NCBI GenBank assembly: GCA_017620525.1 | Contig: JAGAUY010000072.1 | Coordinates: 1-45,295 of the forward strand | From: Oscillospiraceae bacterium | Lineage (GTDB): Bacteria > Bacillota > Clostridia > Oscillospirales > Oscillospiraceae | Length of the DNA: 45,295 nucleotides | Direction of reading: 5' to 3' | Part shown: positions 17,766-26,535 of the stretch, one piece after another | Layout of the letters: every line of letters begins with the position of its first letter | How positions within the stretch are numbered: position 1 is the stretch's first letter | Notes under the pieces: model-generated | What the model saw: only the letters and a program-made list of their open reading frames with translations | Database searches by the model: none | Told to the model about the DNA's origin: nothing | Position numbers and translations under genes: made by a program

Positions 17766-18384
17766 GTTTGGAGTATTATGTATGGTATTTGGGGCAGTGC
17801 TTCTGCTGGGAGCGCTGTCCCTTTTGGCCTATAATCAGCAGGAGGCGGCCCAGGCTGACGAGGCAGTGTCGGATGTGATGCCCCAGGTGGTGGAGCAGAT
17901 CCTTCAACGCCGGGAGCAGACCGATGAAACCGCGCTGCCGGAGCCGGAAGTCCCTCTGGAGCTGCTGGAACCGGAAGACCTGGAAATGACAGAAGTTGAG
18001 ATCGATGGCTATGGCTACATCGGTTATCTATCCTTCCCGGCTTTGGAACTGGAGCTTCCGGTCATGTCGGATTGGGACTATACCCGCCTGCGGATCGCCC
18101 CCTGCCGCTATGCCGGAACCCTGAAGGGCGAGGACCTTGTGCTCATGGCCCATAACTACACCCGCCACTTCGGCAGGCTCTCAGAGCTTACGGAAGGGGA
18201 CAGTGTTGTGTTTGTGGATATGGACGGCGAAACCACGGTCTATGAAGTGGTCGCGATGGATATTCTGGCGCCTACGGCCGTGGAGGAGATGACCTCCGGC
18301 GCGTTTGATCTGACCCTGTTTACCTGTACCTACGGCGGCCGCAGCCGCGTGACGGTCTATTGCGACCGTGTGAAAGAATCATAA
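17755..18384 (+). CDS. Second sortase of the pilus locus
   Basis: A 209-residue sortase with one N-terminal membrane span (about 7-25) and a long acidic linker. The catalytic residues are His133 (AHNYTRHFG), Cys191 (LFTCTYGG) and Arg198 (RSRVTV). It has no C-terminal span, so it is not class C. The TCTYGG environment and short length resemble class B/D-like sortases of Clostridia, but I cannot assign the class firmly. It starts inside the minor pilin gene, which suggests it handles that LPQTG subunit and attaches the finished pilus to peptidoglycan. A strong hairpin follows the gene. Confidence 0.82.
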   Translation: MKAKFGVLCMVFGAVLLLGALSLLAYNQQEAAQADEAVSDVMPQVVEQILQRREQTDETALPEPEVPLELLEPEDLEMTEVEIDGYGYIGYLSFPALELELPVMSDWDYTRLRIAPCRYAGTLKGEDLVLMAHNYTRHFGRLSELTEGDSVVFVDMDGETTVYEVVAMDILAPTAVEEMTSGAFDLTLFTCTYGGRSRVTVYCDRVKES

Positions 18385-18388
18385 CGAT

Positions 18389-18417
18389 ACGCACCGCAGA
18401 GAATCTCTGCGGTGCGT
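18389..18417 (+). terminator. Terminator hairpin of the pilus operon
   Basis: ACGCACCGCAGAGA and TCTCTGCGGTGCGT are complementary over 14 bases (about 12 usable pairs plus loop), four bases after the sortase stop. The T-run is weak (TTCT). Confidence 0.72.
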
Positions 18418-18456
18418 TCTCACATACGGAAAATGGAAGTTTATTTCCAGATTATG

Positions 18457-18481
18457 TTGCATTTTCCGCTTCTTTATCGTC
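18457..18481 (+). promoter_or_regulatory. Possible ECF-type promoter of the sigma factor operon
   Basis: TTGCA (18457-18461) and CGTC (18478-18481) are 16 bases apart, the spacing seen in many ECF promoters, and no good housekeeping promoter is visible here. It would fit autoregulation by the sigma factor encoded next. This is a weak pattern match only. Confidence 0.25.
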
Positions 18482-18517
18482 TAACATAACATAAGGATAG
18501 AAAGAAGAGATGATACA

Positions 18518-19090
18518 ATGCGTTACCGCAAAAAGCAGGACCCGATATCCTCGGAAGATAACGTATTTTTCCATGAATTTTACGAAAATCATAAGAATTT
18601 TCTGTTTTATATAGCCCGCAGATACGCAAGCACCCAGACAGACTGTGAGGACATTGTGCAGGATTCCATACTGCGGCTAATGGCGAACATCCCCACATTG
18701 AAGCAGCTCGACCGCTCCAAAGCTGCCAAATATCTGGCGCTGACGGTCCGGACGGCCTATCTGGACATAGAAAAGCGAAAGCACGGCGAGGATGCGGTGT
18801 ATCTGGATGATGCGTCCATTGAGGCGCTTTTGAAAGCGGAGTGCGTAAACGATGACGGGATTTCAGGCATTTCTGCCCGGATGGAGGTGGCGCGGCTGCG
18901 TCAGTCTCTTTCCGCCCGGGACTGGCTGGTTCTGGAGGGAAAATATATCCTGGGCCTTTCCCAGGAGGAGATTGGGGCGCAGATCGGTGTCTCGCCCAAC
19001 AGTGTGCGGATGATTTTAAGCCGCGCCAGAGACAATGCCCGCAAGATTCTGTCGGATGAAGAACAGATCGGAGGTGGCAACAATGCGTGA
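18518..19090 (+). CDS. ECF-type RNA polymerase sigma factor
   Basis: A 190-residue sigma-70 family protein. Region 2 covers about 15-85 (FHEFYENHKNFLFYIARRY and DCEDIVQDSILRLM), and region 4 covers about 130-182 with helix-turn-helix text GLSQEEIGAQIGVSPNSVRMILSRAR. No regions 1 or 3 are present, as usual for ECF sigma factors. Its ribosome binding site is weak (AGAAGAGATGA). It overlaps the next gene by eight bases, and that gene's product looks like its membrane anti-sigma factor. Its targets are unknown; the adjacent surface protein genes are the first candidates. Confidence 0.9.
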   Translation: MRYRKKQDPISSEDNVFFHEFYENHKNFLFYIARRYASTQTDCEDIVQDSILRLMANIPTLKQLDRSKAAKYLALTVRTAYLDIEKRKHGEDAVYLDDASIEALLKAECVNDDGISGISARMEVARLRQSLSARDWLVLEGKYILGLSQEEIGAQIGVSPNSVRMILSRARDNARKILSDEEQIGGGNNA

Positions 19091-21347
19091 TAATCACATG
19101 GATGACGCGATGCTGACACAGCTGATGGACGAATATGCTCTGTCCGATGGCGAGCGGCTCATGCTGGAATTTGAAAAATCCGGCGTTGTAATCCCCGAGG
19201 AGCTGGATGCCGGCTGCCAGGATCTGATTGGACAGACGCTGAAGCCTGCCGCGAAGAAGCCGATCCTCCTTCTGCCCATCCGGTGGCTGCGCTGTGCCAC
19301 TGCCGCGGCAGCGGTGCTGGTGATTGTCCTTTGTGGAACTGCCACAGCCGAAGCATTTGGAGTTGATGTATGGAAAATTGTTGCAAAATGGACAAAGGAG
19401 GCATTCCATTTTGTGGTTCAGGAGATACCGGATGTCAGCGAATTAAGATTCGATGATGAGTGGGCACAGGAGACGGAAGTCACTGAAGCAACTCTTTACC
19501 ATGAACCGATGGTTGTATCCACGGAGGAGACCGCAGAGCCAACGGAGATTCCCGAAGAAACTGTCGGAGAGATCACCGGTGGCAAATGCGGTGATAATGT
19601 GATTTGGTACTTTGACGGAAAAGATACACTTACCATTTCCGGAACCGGAGCAATGTATGATTATGAGGAAGGCCAGTCCTGTCCCTGGAACCAGAGCTAT
19701 GTAAAAAAGATCAAGAAAATCGTCGTGGAAGAAGGCATCACCAGGATCGGCAGTCGTGCTTTCACGCAGACATGGAACGTCGTTGGTGTGACGCTGCCGA
19801 AAACAGTAACTTCCATTGGCATTGATGCATTTACTCATAACACTTCTTCCGGGGAGGTCCATATCACGGATCTGAAAGCATGGTGCATGATCCGGTTTGA
19901 AAGTGAACGTTCAAATCCGCTGCGCGGTATGGATGATACACTGTATCTGAACGGAGAAGCGATTTACGATCTGGTTATCCCCGATGGAGTTACATGCATC
20001 AATCCGTATAGTTTTTACCTTGCACCCATGACCAGTGTTACCATTCCTGCCAGTGTGAAGAGTATTGGCCAATATGCATTTGCGGAATCCTATCATATCA
20101 AAAGCGTAAAGATTGAGGGCAGAGTCGAGACGATAGAAAAGAACGCATTTTCCGGATGTTCCAGTTTGGCAGAAATAACACTTCCTGATGGCTTGATCTC
20201 CATCGGAAAATGGGCTTTTTATCGTGCCGGATTGACCAGCATCAGGATCCCGGAGACTGTGACAGAGATTGGGACCTGTGCGTTTTACCGCTGTTATGAG
20301 CTGCAGGAAGTAGTTCTTCCTGCGGGGATTACGTCCATTGAGCCGGAGACCTTCTATGAATGCAAGGCACTGACCAAAATCAATCTTCCTGAGGGAATTA
20401 CCAGAATTGGGTATAAGGCATTCTCTGGCTGCATCAGCCTGGCGGAATTGAGCATTCCTCGGTCAGTGTGCAGAATTGAGTATGAGGCTTTTCGTAAATG
20501 CAGAAGTCTTAAGTATATTGCAGTTCCTGAAGGTGTAACAAGTATAGAACAAGGTGTATTTTCCAGCTGTTCCGATCTGACCAGTATTCAGCTTCCGTAC
20601 GGAATTACCCAAATTGGGGAGGATGCGTTTGCGTGGTGTGGCAGCTTGTCCGGCATTGCGCTTCCTGCTTCGGTAAACACCATTGGAGCCAGGGCGTTCT
20701 ATCAATGTGCCAGTCTGATCAAGCTGGATATTCCCGACGGTGTATCCAGAATTGAAGCCAGCTTGGTTGCGTTTTGCAGAAAACTGGTAGCAATTACAAT
20801 TCCGGCTAGCGTTACCTATATTGATGGATGGGCAGATGACGGATGTGACAGTCTGAAACATATCCTTTACAAGGGAACCCGGGCCCAAATGTGGGAAATT
20901 GATATTCGCAGCAACTCGTTTGTCAGTAGACTCTGGCATTATAGGGCTACAGGCAATGAAGTTACGATAACCGCAGATGGTCAGGTACATTGTTCAGTTT
21001 GTGATCAGAGTACGGAATGTACAGAGCACACCTGGGACAATGGCGTCCTGACCACGGAACCGACAGCGGAACAGGACGGGACCATGACCTTCACCTGCAC
21101 CGTATGCGGCGATACAATGCAGCAGACGATACCCTGGGAGGAACCGCCCACGGAGCCGGAAGAAGGAACGACCGACGAAACGACGGGGGATTCTGTTGCA
21201 CCGGAAGAGACCGTGCCGCCGACGGAACTCCCAACGGAGCTACCTACAGAACCGGTGACAGAACCCCCAACGGAACCGGAGTCTGGCGGCTTGACAGAAG
21301 AAAAAACAGAACCTATAATGGAACCAACAGAAAATATTGAAAACTGA
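19083..21347 (+). CDS. Membrane protein in anti-sigma position with extracellular LRR_5 region
   Basis: A 754-residue protein with a cytosolic N-terminus (1-66), one membrane span (about 68-88) and AEAFGVDVWKIVAKWTKEAFHF just outside, a phrase shared with Clostridia anti-sigma proteins of the DUF4367/DUF4179 kind. In place of the usual small outer domain it carries a module GKCGDNVIW...TLTISGTG...PW (about 168-215) and more than ten BspA-type LRR_5 repeats (IPxxVxxIGxxAFxxCxxLxxI) to about 620. A Cys-pair segment (CSVC, CTVCG) and a Thr/Pro/Glu tail end it. GGAGGTGG sets the start, overlapping the sigma gene. Inference: it holds the sigma factor until the LRR region senses something outside. 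The anti-sigma function is not proven by a recognised domain. Confidence 0.8.
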   Translation: MRDNHMDDAMLTQLMDEYALSDGERLMLEFEKSGVVIPEELDAGCQDLIGQTLKPAAKKPILLLPIRWLRCATAAAAVLVIVLCGTATAEAFGVDVWKIVAKWTKEAFHFVVQEIPDVSELRFDDEWAQETEVTEATLYHEPMVVSTEETAEPTEIPEETVGEITGGKCGDNVIWYFDGKDTLTISGTGAMYDYEEGQSCPWNQSYVKKIKKIVVEEGITRIGSRAFTQTWNVVGVTLPKTVTSIGIDAFTHNTSSGEVHITDLKAWCMIRFESERSNPLRGMDDTLYLNGEAIYDLVIPDGVTCINPYSFYLAPMTSVTIPASVKSIGQYAFAESYHIKSVKIEGRVETIEKNAFSGCSSLAEITLPDGLISIGKWAFYRAGLTSIRIPETVTEIGTCAFYRCYELQEVVLPAGITSIEPETFYECKALTKINLPEGITRIGYKAFSGCISLAELSIPRSVCRIEYEAFRKCRSLKYIAVPEGVTSIEQGVFSSCSDLTSIQLPYGITQIGEDAFAWCGSLSGIALPASVNTIGARAFYQCASLIKLDIPDGVSRIEASLVAFCRKLVAITIPASVTYIDGWADDGCDSLKHILYKGTRAQMWEIDIRSNSFVSRLWHYRATGNEVTITADGQVHCSVCDQSTECTEHTWDNGVLTTEPTAEQDGTMTFTCTVCGDTMQQTIPWEEPPTEPEEGTTDETTGDSVAPEETVPPTELPTELPTEPVTEPPTEPESGGLTEEKTEPIMEPTENIEN

Positions 21348-21360
21348 AGGAGGAAGAAAA

Positions 21361-23577
21361 ATGAAAAGAAGAATCCTGTCAGCCCTTTTGGTGCTGTGCA
21401 TGGTCCTTGCCTGCCTGCCCGCCACCGCATTTGCGGCGGAAACCGAAGGTACCTGCGGCGATAACCTGACATGGACCTACGACGAAACCACTGCTACACT
21501 GACCATCTCCGGCGAGGGCGCAATGAACAATTATGTGGTGAATCCAGAATATGTCGCAACGATGGTGTATGTTCCCTGGGATGATTATCGGGACAGCGTT
21601 CGCTACGTTGTGATCGAGGACGGAGTGACCAGTATTGGTAATGAAGCGTTTTTTGGTCATTCCGCTCTCGTTGGTGTTTCAATTTCAGACACCGTTGAGA
21701 GCATCGGTCAGAATGCATTCAGAGGATGTGCGGATCTGGAAAGTATAAACCTTCCGCGGAATCTCACAGAGATCAGTGATTATATGTTCTATGAATGCAG
21801 CAGTATTGTGAATATCGAAATTCCGAGCAGTGTTTCCGTTATTGGCAACTTTGCGTTTTATAAGTGCAGCAGTTTGGAAAGAATCGTGCTTCCTGGTGGT
21901 GTTACTAAAGTTGGAGCTGCCGCGTTCAATGACTGTACCAGCTTAAAGGAGATCGTCTTTGAAGGCGATGTACCTAGGTTCGGCTATAGTTCTACGACCG
22001 AAATTTTCTATGGTGTTACGGCATCTGTCTATTATCCGGCTGGAAACACTACCTGGAATTCTGATGTGCTGAGATACCATGGCGGAGACCTTACGGTGAT
22101 TCCTATCGCTGCTGACGCTGCTGAATTTGGAACGTGGGGGGAAAATATTGAGTGGACATTTGATGCAGCTACCGGTACCCTGTCTTTCACCGGTGAGGGT
22201 ACCATGGAAGCGGCATCCTACAACGAGTATCCCTGGTATGGCCACTATCAAAATGTCAAAAAGGTCATCATCGGCGACGGCATTACCAATGTCGCAGACT
22301 ATGCGTTCCAAGGCTACGAAAATCTGAACGAAGCAATCATCGGCAATTCTGTTACAGAAATTGGATCCTCCGCATTTTACTGGTGTACCAATCTGTATTC
22401 TGTTTCTATTCCTGACAGTGTGAAGGTTTTTTGGCATCAATGCTTCTGTAATACCGCAATTTCTGAAATTTATATTCCCGATGGAGTTACGACCATTCAC
22501 AATGGTGCTTTTGCGTATACTTCACTGACAAGCGTCACGATTCCTGACAGCGTGGTGGAGTTTGGTAGTGCATTTTATGGCTGTACGGAACTTGTTACCG
22601 TTAAAATGGGCAACGGAATTACCGATTTGATGGGATTTGGCACGTTTGAAGGATGTAGCAGCCTGAAAAATGTAACCCTGTCCGAAAATCTGATAAGTTT
22701 CCCCATGCACACTTTTGCAGATTGCACCAGCCTTGAAACAGTGGTACTGCCTGGAAGCCTGGAGTATATCGATATCAGTGCTTTTGACAACAGTGGTCTG
22801 CGCTACATTGTCATTCCCGCAAGCGTTACAGATGTTTCCTATGCTTTCTATGGGGTATGCACCCTGCGGCAGATTGTTTTCACTGGCGATTATGTGGATG
22901 GCCTCTTTGCCAGCAATTCCTTTGATAATGTCACCGCCAAGGCCTACTATCCTGCAGACAACGCAACCTGGACCGAGGACGTTCTGCTGGACTACGGCGG
23001 AGACATCATCTGGATCCCCTACACCGAGCTTCCCAATCCTCCCATCCCGAACCCCTTCGGTGATGTGATCTGGAATACTTACTACTATGATCCTGTCCTG
23101 TGGGCAGTGGAGAACGGCATCACTACCGGTCTGACGCCTACCACCTTCGGCGTGGACGAGACTTGTACCCGCGCTCAGGTGGTCACCTTCCTGTGGCGGG
23201 CCGCCGGCAGTCCCGCGCCCACTTCTGCCGTCAATCCCTTCGATGATGTGGAGCAGAACCAGTTCTATTCCGAGGCTGTCCTCTGGGCCGTAGAGCAGGG
23301 CATCACCACCGGCCTGAACGAGACTACCTTCGGTGTCAACGACCCCTGCACCCGCGAGCAGGTTGTCACGTTCCTGTGCCGCTATGCAGGCGGCTCCGCC
23401 CCTGAGGGCGCCGTCAATCCCTTCGATGATGTGGAGCAGAACCAGTTCTATACGGACGCGGTCCTGTGGGCGGTGGAAAAAGGCATCACCACCGGCTTGA
23501 ATGCTACCACCTTCGGCATCGGCAGTCCCTGCAGCCGCGCCATGGTCGTGACCTTCCTGTACCGCGCGCAGAAGTAA
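21361..23577 (+). CDS. Secreted LRR_5 protein with three C-terminal SLH domains
   Basis: A 738-residue surface protein. The signal peptide ends at AFA (residue 25). Two copies of the opening module follow (GTCGDNLTW...TLTISGEG and GTWGENIEW...TLSFTGEG), each leading to BspA-like LRR_5 repeats that cover most of residues 60-555. Three SLH domains (about 563-738, each with AVLWAVExGITTGL and CTRxQVVTFL) should bind secondary wall polymers. AAGGAGG seven bases before 21361 sets the start; it lies 13 bases after the previous stop, so this gene shares the sigma factor transcript. BspA-type proteins bind host matrix or other cells in several species, so adhesion is likely. Confidence 0.88.
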   Translation: MKRRILSALLVLCMVLACLPATAFAAETEGTCGDNLTWTYDETTATLTISGEGAMNNYVVNPEYVATMVYVPWDDYRDSVRYVVIEDGVTSIGNEAFFGHSALVGVSISDTVESIGQNAFRGCADLESINLPRNLTEISDYMFYECSSIVNIEIPSSVSVIGNFAFYKCSSLERIVLPGGVTKVGAAAFNDCTSLKEIVFEGDVPRFGYSSTTEIFYGVTASVYYPAGNTTWNSDVLRYHGGDLTVIPIAADAAEFGTWGENIEWTFDAATGTLSFTGEGTMEAASYNEYPWYGHYQNVKKVIIGDGITNVADYAFQGYENLNEAIIGNSVTEIGSSAFYWCTNLYSVSIPDSVKVFWHQCFCNTAISEIYIPDGVTTIHNGAFAYTSLTSVTIPDSVVEFGSAFYGCTELVTVKMGNGITDLMGFGTFEGCSSLKNVTLSENLISFPMHTFADCTSLETVVLPGSLEYIDISAFDNSGLRYIVIPASVTDVSYAFYGVCTLRQIVFTGDYVDGLFASNSFDNVTAKAYYPADNATWTEDVLLDYGGDIIWIPYTELPNPPIPNPFGDVIWNTYYYDPVLWAVENGITTGLTPTTFGVDETCTRAQVVTFLWRAAGSPAPTSAVNPFDDVEQNQFYSEAVLWAVEQGITTGLNETTFGVNDPCTREQVVTFLCRYAGGSAPEGAVNPFDDVEQNQFYTDAVLWAVEKGITTGLNATTFGIGSPCSRAMVVTFLYRAQK

Positions 23578-23591
23578 TTCTATACGGAAAT

Positions 23592-23621
23592 CCCCGGAGC
23601 AGCCATGTGGCCGCTCCGGGG
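23592..23621. terminator. Bidirectional terminator between convergent genes
   Basis: CCCCGGAGC and GCTCCGGGG pair over nine bases; an inner GCC/GGC adds three more past one mismatch. It fills the 49-base gap between the SLH gene and the convergent tetR-type gene. Confidence 0.78.
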
Positions 23622-23626
23622 ACATC

Positions 23627-24226
23627 TTATTTACCGATCATGGGATACTTCTGCTGGAGCCGGCTGGTCAGAAAAGTCAGGGTCTCCTGATCACCGGTCA
23701 GATTGAGCAGCCGCATGGCCACGGGGATCAGGATCTGGCCCAGTTTTTCCGCAGTAAGTTCCGATTGCTCCAGATTCACCATGGACAGATACAGTTCCAC
23801 ATAGGCCCTGGCATAGATCTTTGCCTCAATGTCCCGGGTGGGGCTGCCAGATCCTTCCAGATACTCCCGTTCCAGTTCCGCCGCCACCGTACGGCGAAAA
23901 TCCACTTTCTCTGTGTGGATCTGCAGCAATGCCTTTGTAAATTCCCGGTCGAGACTGAAGGATTTGTTCAGTGTATCACGGGAAGGGGAGTCGGAAAAGC
24001 TGATGCTTTTTCGTACAGTGTCTCGTGCGCAGATGAACTGCTCCATCATTTTTTCGGCGATTTCAAATTTATCCCGGTAATGGGCATAGAAGGTCGCCCG
24101 GGTGACCGGCGTTTCTTCCAGAATATCCTGGACGGTGATCTTCTCGAATGGCTTTCGTTTCAGGAGGGAGATGAGGGCCTGCACAATGGCCTTGTCGGTG
24201 CGCTTAAACTGCGGATTTTCAGACAT
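23627..24226 (-). CDS. TetR/AcrR-family transcriptional regulator
   Basis: A 199-residue protein. The N-terminal helix-turn-helix is TetR-type (about 10-58), with ITVQDILEETPVTRATFYAHYRDK as the recognition region; the remainder is all-helical, as expected of a ligand-binding and dimer domain. It is transcribed away from the GH2/transporter pair across a 374-base gap that holds both promoters and candidate operators. The simplest reading is a repressor of the glycosidase operon and of itself, released by a sugar or glycoside, though TetR C-terminal domains do not reveal the ligand by sequence. Confidence 0.88.
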   Translation of the reverse strand: MSENPQFKRTDKAIVQALISLLKRKPFEKITVQDILEETPVTRATFYAHYRDKFEIAEKMMEQFICARDTVRKSISFSDSPSRDTLNKSFSLDREFTKALLQIHTEKVDFRRTVAAELEREYLEGSGSPTRDIEAKIYARAYVELYLSMVNLEQSELTAEKLGQILIPVAMRLLNLTGDQETLTFLTSRLQQKYPMIGK

Positions 24227-24300
24227 GGGGATCCCTGCTCTTTCTGGTAATGCTTGCTGAATGGACAGATGATGGGATACGGACAGCTTGAGAATAAAAT

Positions 24301-24345
24301 TGTTTAATATATAAAATTATTATACACTTTGTTTAATTATAAAAT
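24301..24345. repeat. Direct repeat in the tetR/GH2 intergenic region
   Basis: TGTTTAATATATAAAAT (24301-24317) recurs as TGTTTAATTATAAAAT (24330-24345), 29 bases apart and overlapping the likely tetR promoter. The 374-base intergenic stretch also has the palindrome ATTGTACAAT at 24384-24393 and a GC-rich hairpin near 24411-24437. Either the repeat or the palindrome could be a regulator site. Confidence 0.5.
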
Positions 24346-24348
24346 CAA
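24319..24348 (-). promoter_or_regulatory. Promoter of the tetR-type gene
   Basis: On the minus strand, TTGATT (24348-24343) and TATAAT (24324-24319) are 18 bases apart. It overlaps the direct repeats, which suits autorepression. The transcript would have a leader of roughly 85 bases. Confidence 0.65.
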
Positions 24349-24489
24349 GTATAAATATTGTCTATTTTACGGCTTTCAGAAATATTGTACAATTAGATAA
24401 TACAATTAGGTTTTCCCGGGCGCAATGTCCGGGGAAACGGAGACTGGCTGCCAGAAACCACGCGACAGAAAAAATGCAGCAATTCGACC

Positions 24490-24519
24490 TTGTCTATTAC
24501 GGCGGCTTGATGCTATAAT
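24490..24519 (+). promoter_or_regulatory. Promoter of the GH2/transporter operon
   Basis: TATAAT at 24514-24519 is preceded by TGC (extended -10), with TTGTCT 18 bases upstream at 24490-24495. Transcription would start near 24526, about 75 bases before the GH2 start. Confidence 0.72.
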
Positions 24520-24600
24520 AATCTTGATATTCTATTCGAATGGTACGAAACCGTCTGATTTTTGCCGGCGGTTCTATCGAATTATGCTAGGAGGCTGCTT

Positions 24601-26520
24601 ATGAGAAAAGAGCACCTGCTCAACAAAAACTGGACGTTTATCTACCATGATGGCACTGCAAGTGCTGTGGATATTCCCCATACCTGGAATAACATCGACG
24701 GTCAGGACGGCGGCAATGACTACTGGCGTGGTACCTGCACTTATGAAAAAAGCTTCTCCGCACCTAAATTCGGTGCGGACGAACGTGTTTATCTGGACTT
24801 TGCGGGTGTCAACGCTTCTGCAAAGGTGATTCTCAACGGAACGGTCGTCATGACCCACGACGGCGGCTATTCCACCTTCCGTGCCGATGTGACGGAGCTT
24901 CTGAAGGCCGAGAACAAGATGTCCGTGGAAGTGGATAACTCTGTCAACGGCAAGGTCTATCCCCAGAAGGCTGACTTTACCTTCTACGGCGGCATCTACC
25001 GCGATGTGAAGCTGATCGTTGTCAATCAGCATCACTTTGATATGGATTATTACGCAGGTCCCGGCATTGCCGTGTACGCGGATGTGAAGGGCAGTGATGC
25101 CCATGTCCGGGTCCGTACCTGGCATCATGTTCCGGAAGGAACGGTAGCCATCACCGTGAAGGACGCTGACGGCAATTGTGTCGCTGCCGGTGAGGGAACC
25201 GATACGGAACTCACCATCTCCAATGTCCATCTGTGGGATGGCGTTGAGGATCCTTATCTGTATACCTGTGAAGCAGTTCTGCGTGTTGACGGCAGAGAGG
25301 TGGATATGATTTCCACCCATTTCGGCGCCCGTTATTTCCGTGTGGATCCCCAGAAGGGGTTCTTCCTCAACGGCCGCAGCTATCCACTGCGGGGTGTCTG
25401 CCGCCATCAGGACTGGAAGGGCATCGGCAATGCCATCGGAAGGGAGAACCATGATACGGATATGGCTCTGATCCGGGAAATCGGCGCCAATACTATCCGG
25501 TTGGCTCACTACCAGCATGATCAGTATTTCTACGATCTGTGCGACAAATACGGTATGGTGGTCTGGGCGGAGATTCCCTACATCTCCGAGCATATGCCCG
25601 GCGGCCGTCAGAATACCATCGATCAGATGAAGGAACTCATCATCCAGAATTACAATCATCCCTCCATTGTTTGCTGGGGTGTATCCAATGAGATCACCAT
25701 CTCCACGAAGGATAATAAGGATATGCTGGATAACCACCATGTGCTCAATGATCTGTGCCATGAGCTGGATCCGACCCGTTTTACGACGCTGGCCTGCTAT
25801 GCCATGTGCGGCCCCTTCAACAAGGTGGCTCATATCACCGATGTGGTCAGCTGGAATCTGTATCTGGGCTGGTATGTGCCCGGTATGCAGCTCAATGACC
25901 TCTGGGTGGATTTCTTCCATGCCAGGTATCCCAACCGCTGTCTGGGTTATTCCGAGTATGGCTGCGAGTGTATGCCCAATCTTCATTCCTCCCATCCGAA
26001 GCGGGGCGACCAGAGTGAGGAATACCAGTGCCTGTACAATGAGTATATGCTGAAGTTCTTCGAAAAGCGCCCCTTTATGTGGGCCACCCATCTGTGGAAT
26101 ATGTTCGACTTTGCCGCTGATGCAAGAAATCAGGGCGGTGAACCGGGCATGAACCACAAGGGCCTCGTAACCTTCGACCGCAAGACAAAGAAGGACAGCT
26201 TCTATGTATACAAGGCATACTGGACAAAGGATCCCTTCGTTCACATCTGCGGCAGACGCTATGTGGACCGGCCTGAAAAGGAAACCACAGTCAAGGTCTA
26301 TTCCAATCTGCCGGAAGTAACGCTCTATGCCAACGGAAAAAAGATTGCATCTGAGAAAGCGGACAAGGTCTTTACCTTCACTGTTCCCGTTTCCGGAGAA
26401 GTGAAGCTGGAGGCTGTGGCAGGGGAGTGCCGTGATCAGATTTCCATCCGATATGCGGATAAGCCGAATCCCGCTTACAAGCTGCGCAAGGGCGATGGCA
26501 ACGGCGGTAACTGGACCTAA
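24601..26520 (+). CDS. Glycoside hydrolase family 2 protein (beta-galactosidase-like)
   Basis: A 639-residue cytosolic enzyme without a signal peptide. The N-terminal jelly-roll (about 1-170) has the GH2 phrase YWRGTCTYEKSF. An Ig-like domain follows, then a TIM barrel (about 265-560) with GVCRHQDWKG. The likely acid/base is Glu364 (GVSNEI) and the nucleophile Glu452 (GYSEYGCE). Residues 518-520 read N-H-K, matching the NxK pattern linked to uronide recognition in beta-glucuronidases, but the acid/base context lacks the NEP of classic glucuronidases. The substrate (beta-galactoside or beta-glucuronide) is therefore open. AGGAGG six bases before 24601 sets the start. A GPH transporter follows after 15 bases, and the pair probably imports and cleaves a glycoside. 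Confidence 0.88.
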   Translation: MRKEHLLNKNWTFIYHDGTASAVDIPHTWNNIDGQDGGNDYWRGTCTYEKSFSAPKFGADERVYLDFAGVNASAKVILNGTVVMTHDGGYSTFRADVTELLKAENKMSVEVDNSVNGKVYPQKADFTFYGGIYRDVKLIVVNQHHFDMDYYAGPGIAVYADVKGSDAHVRVRTWHHVPEGTVAITVKDADGNCVAAGEGTDTELTISNVHLWDGVEDPYLYTCEAVLRVDGREVDMISTHFGARYFRVDPQKGFFLNGRSYPLRGVCRHQDWKGIGNAIGRENHDTDMALIREIGANTIRLAHYQHDQYFYDLCDKYGMVVWAEIPYISEHMPGGRQNTIDQMKELIIQNYNHPSIVCWGVSNEITISTKDNKDMLDNHHVLNDLCHELDPTRFTTLACYAMCGPFNKVAHITDVVSWNLYLGWYVPGMQLNDLWVDFFHARYPNRCLGYSEYGCECMPNLHSSHPKRGDQSEEYQCLYNEYMLKFFEKRPFMWATHLWNMFDFAADARNQGGEPGMNHKGLVTFDRKTKKDSFYVYKAYWTKDPFVHICGRRYVDRPEKETTVKVYSNLPEVTLYANGKKIASEKADKVFTFTVPVSGEVKLEAVAGECRDQISIRYADKPNPAYKLRKGDGNGGNWT

Positions 26521-26535
26521 AGGAGAGATATATCG

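Noticed and set aside
24574-26244. Minus-strand frame of 556 residues opposite the GH2 gene
   Set aside because: It is antisense to clear GH2 catalytic motifs and shows no recognisable fold; it is a by-product of codon bias.
24601-26520. Firm naming of the GH2 enzyme as beta-glucuronidase (uidA)
   Set aside because: NxK is present, but the acid/base context is that of galactosidase-like relatives. Locus order alone is not proof.
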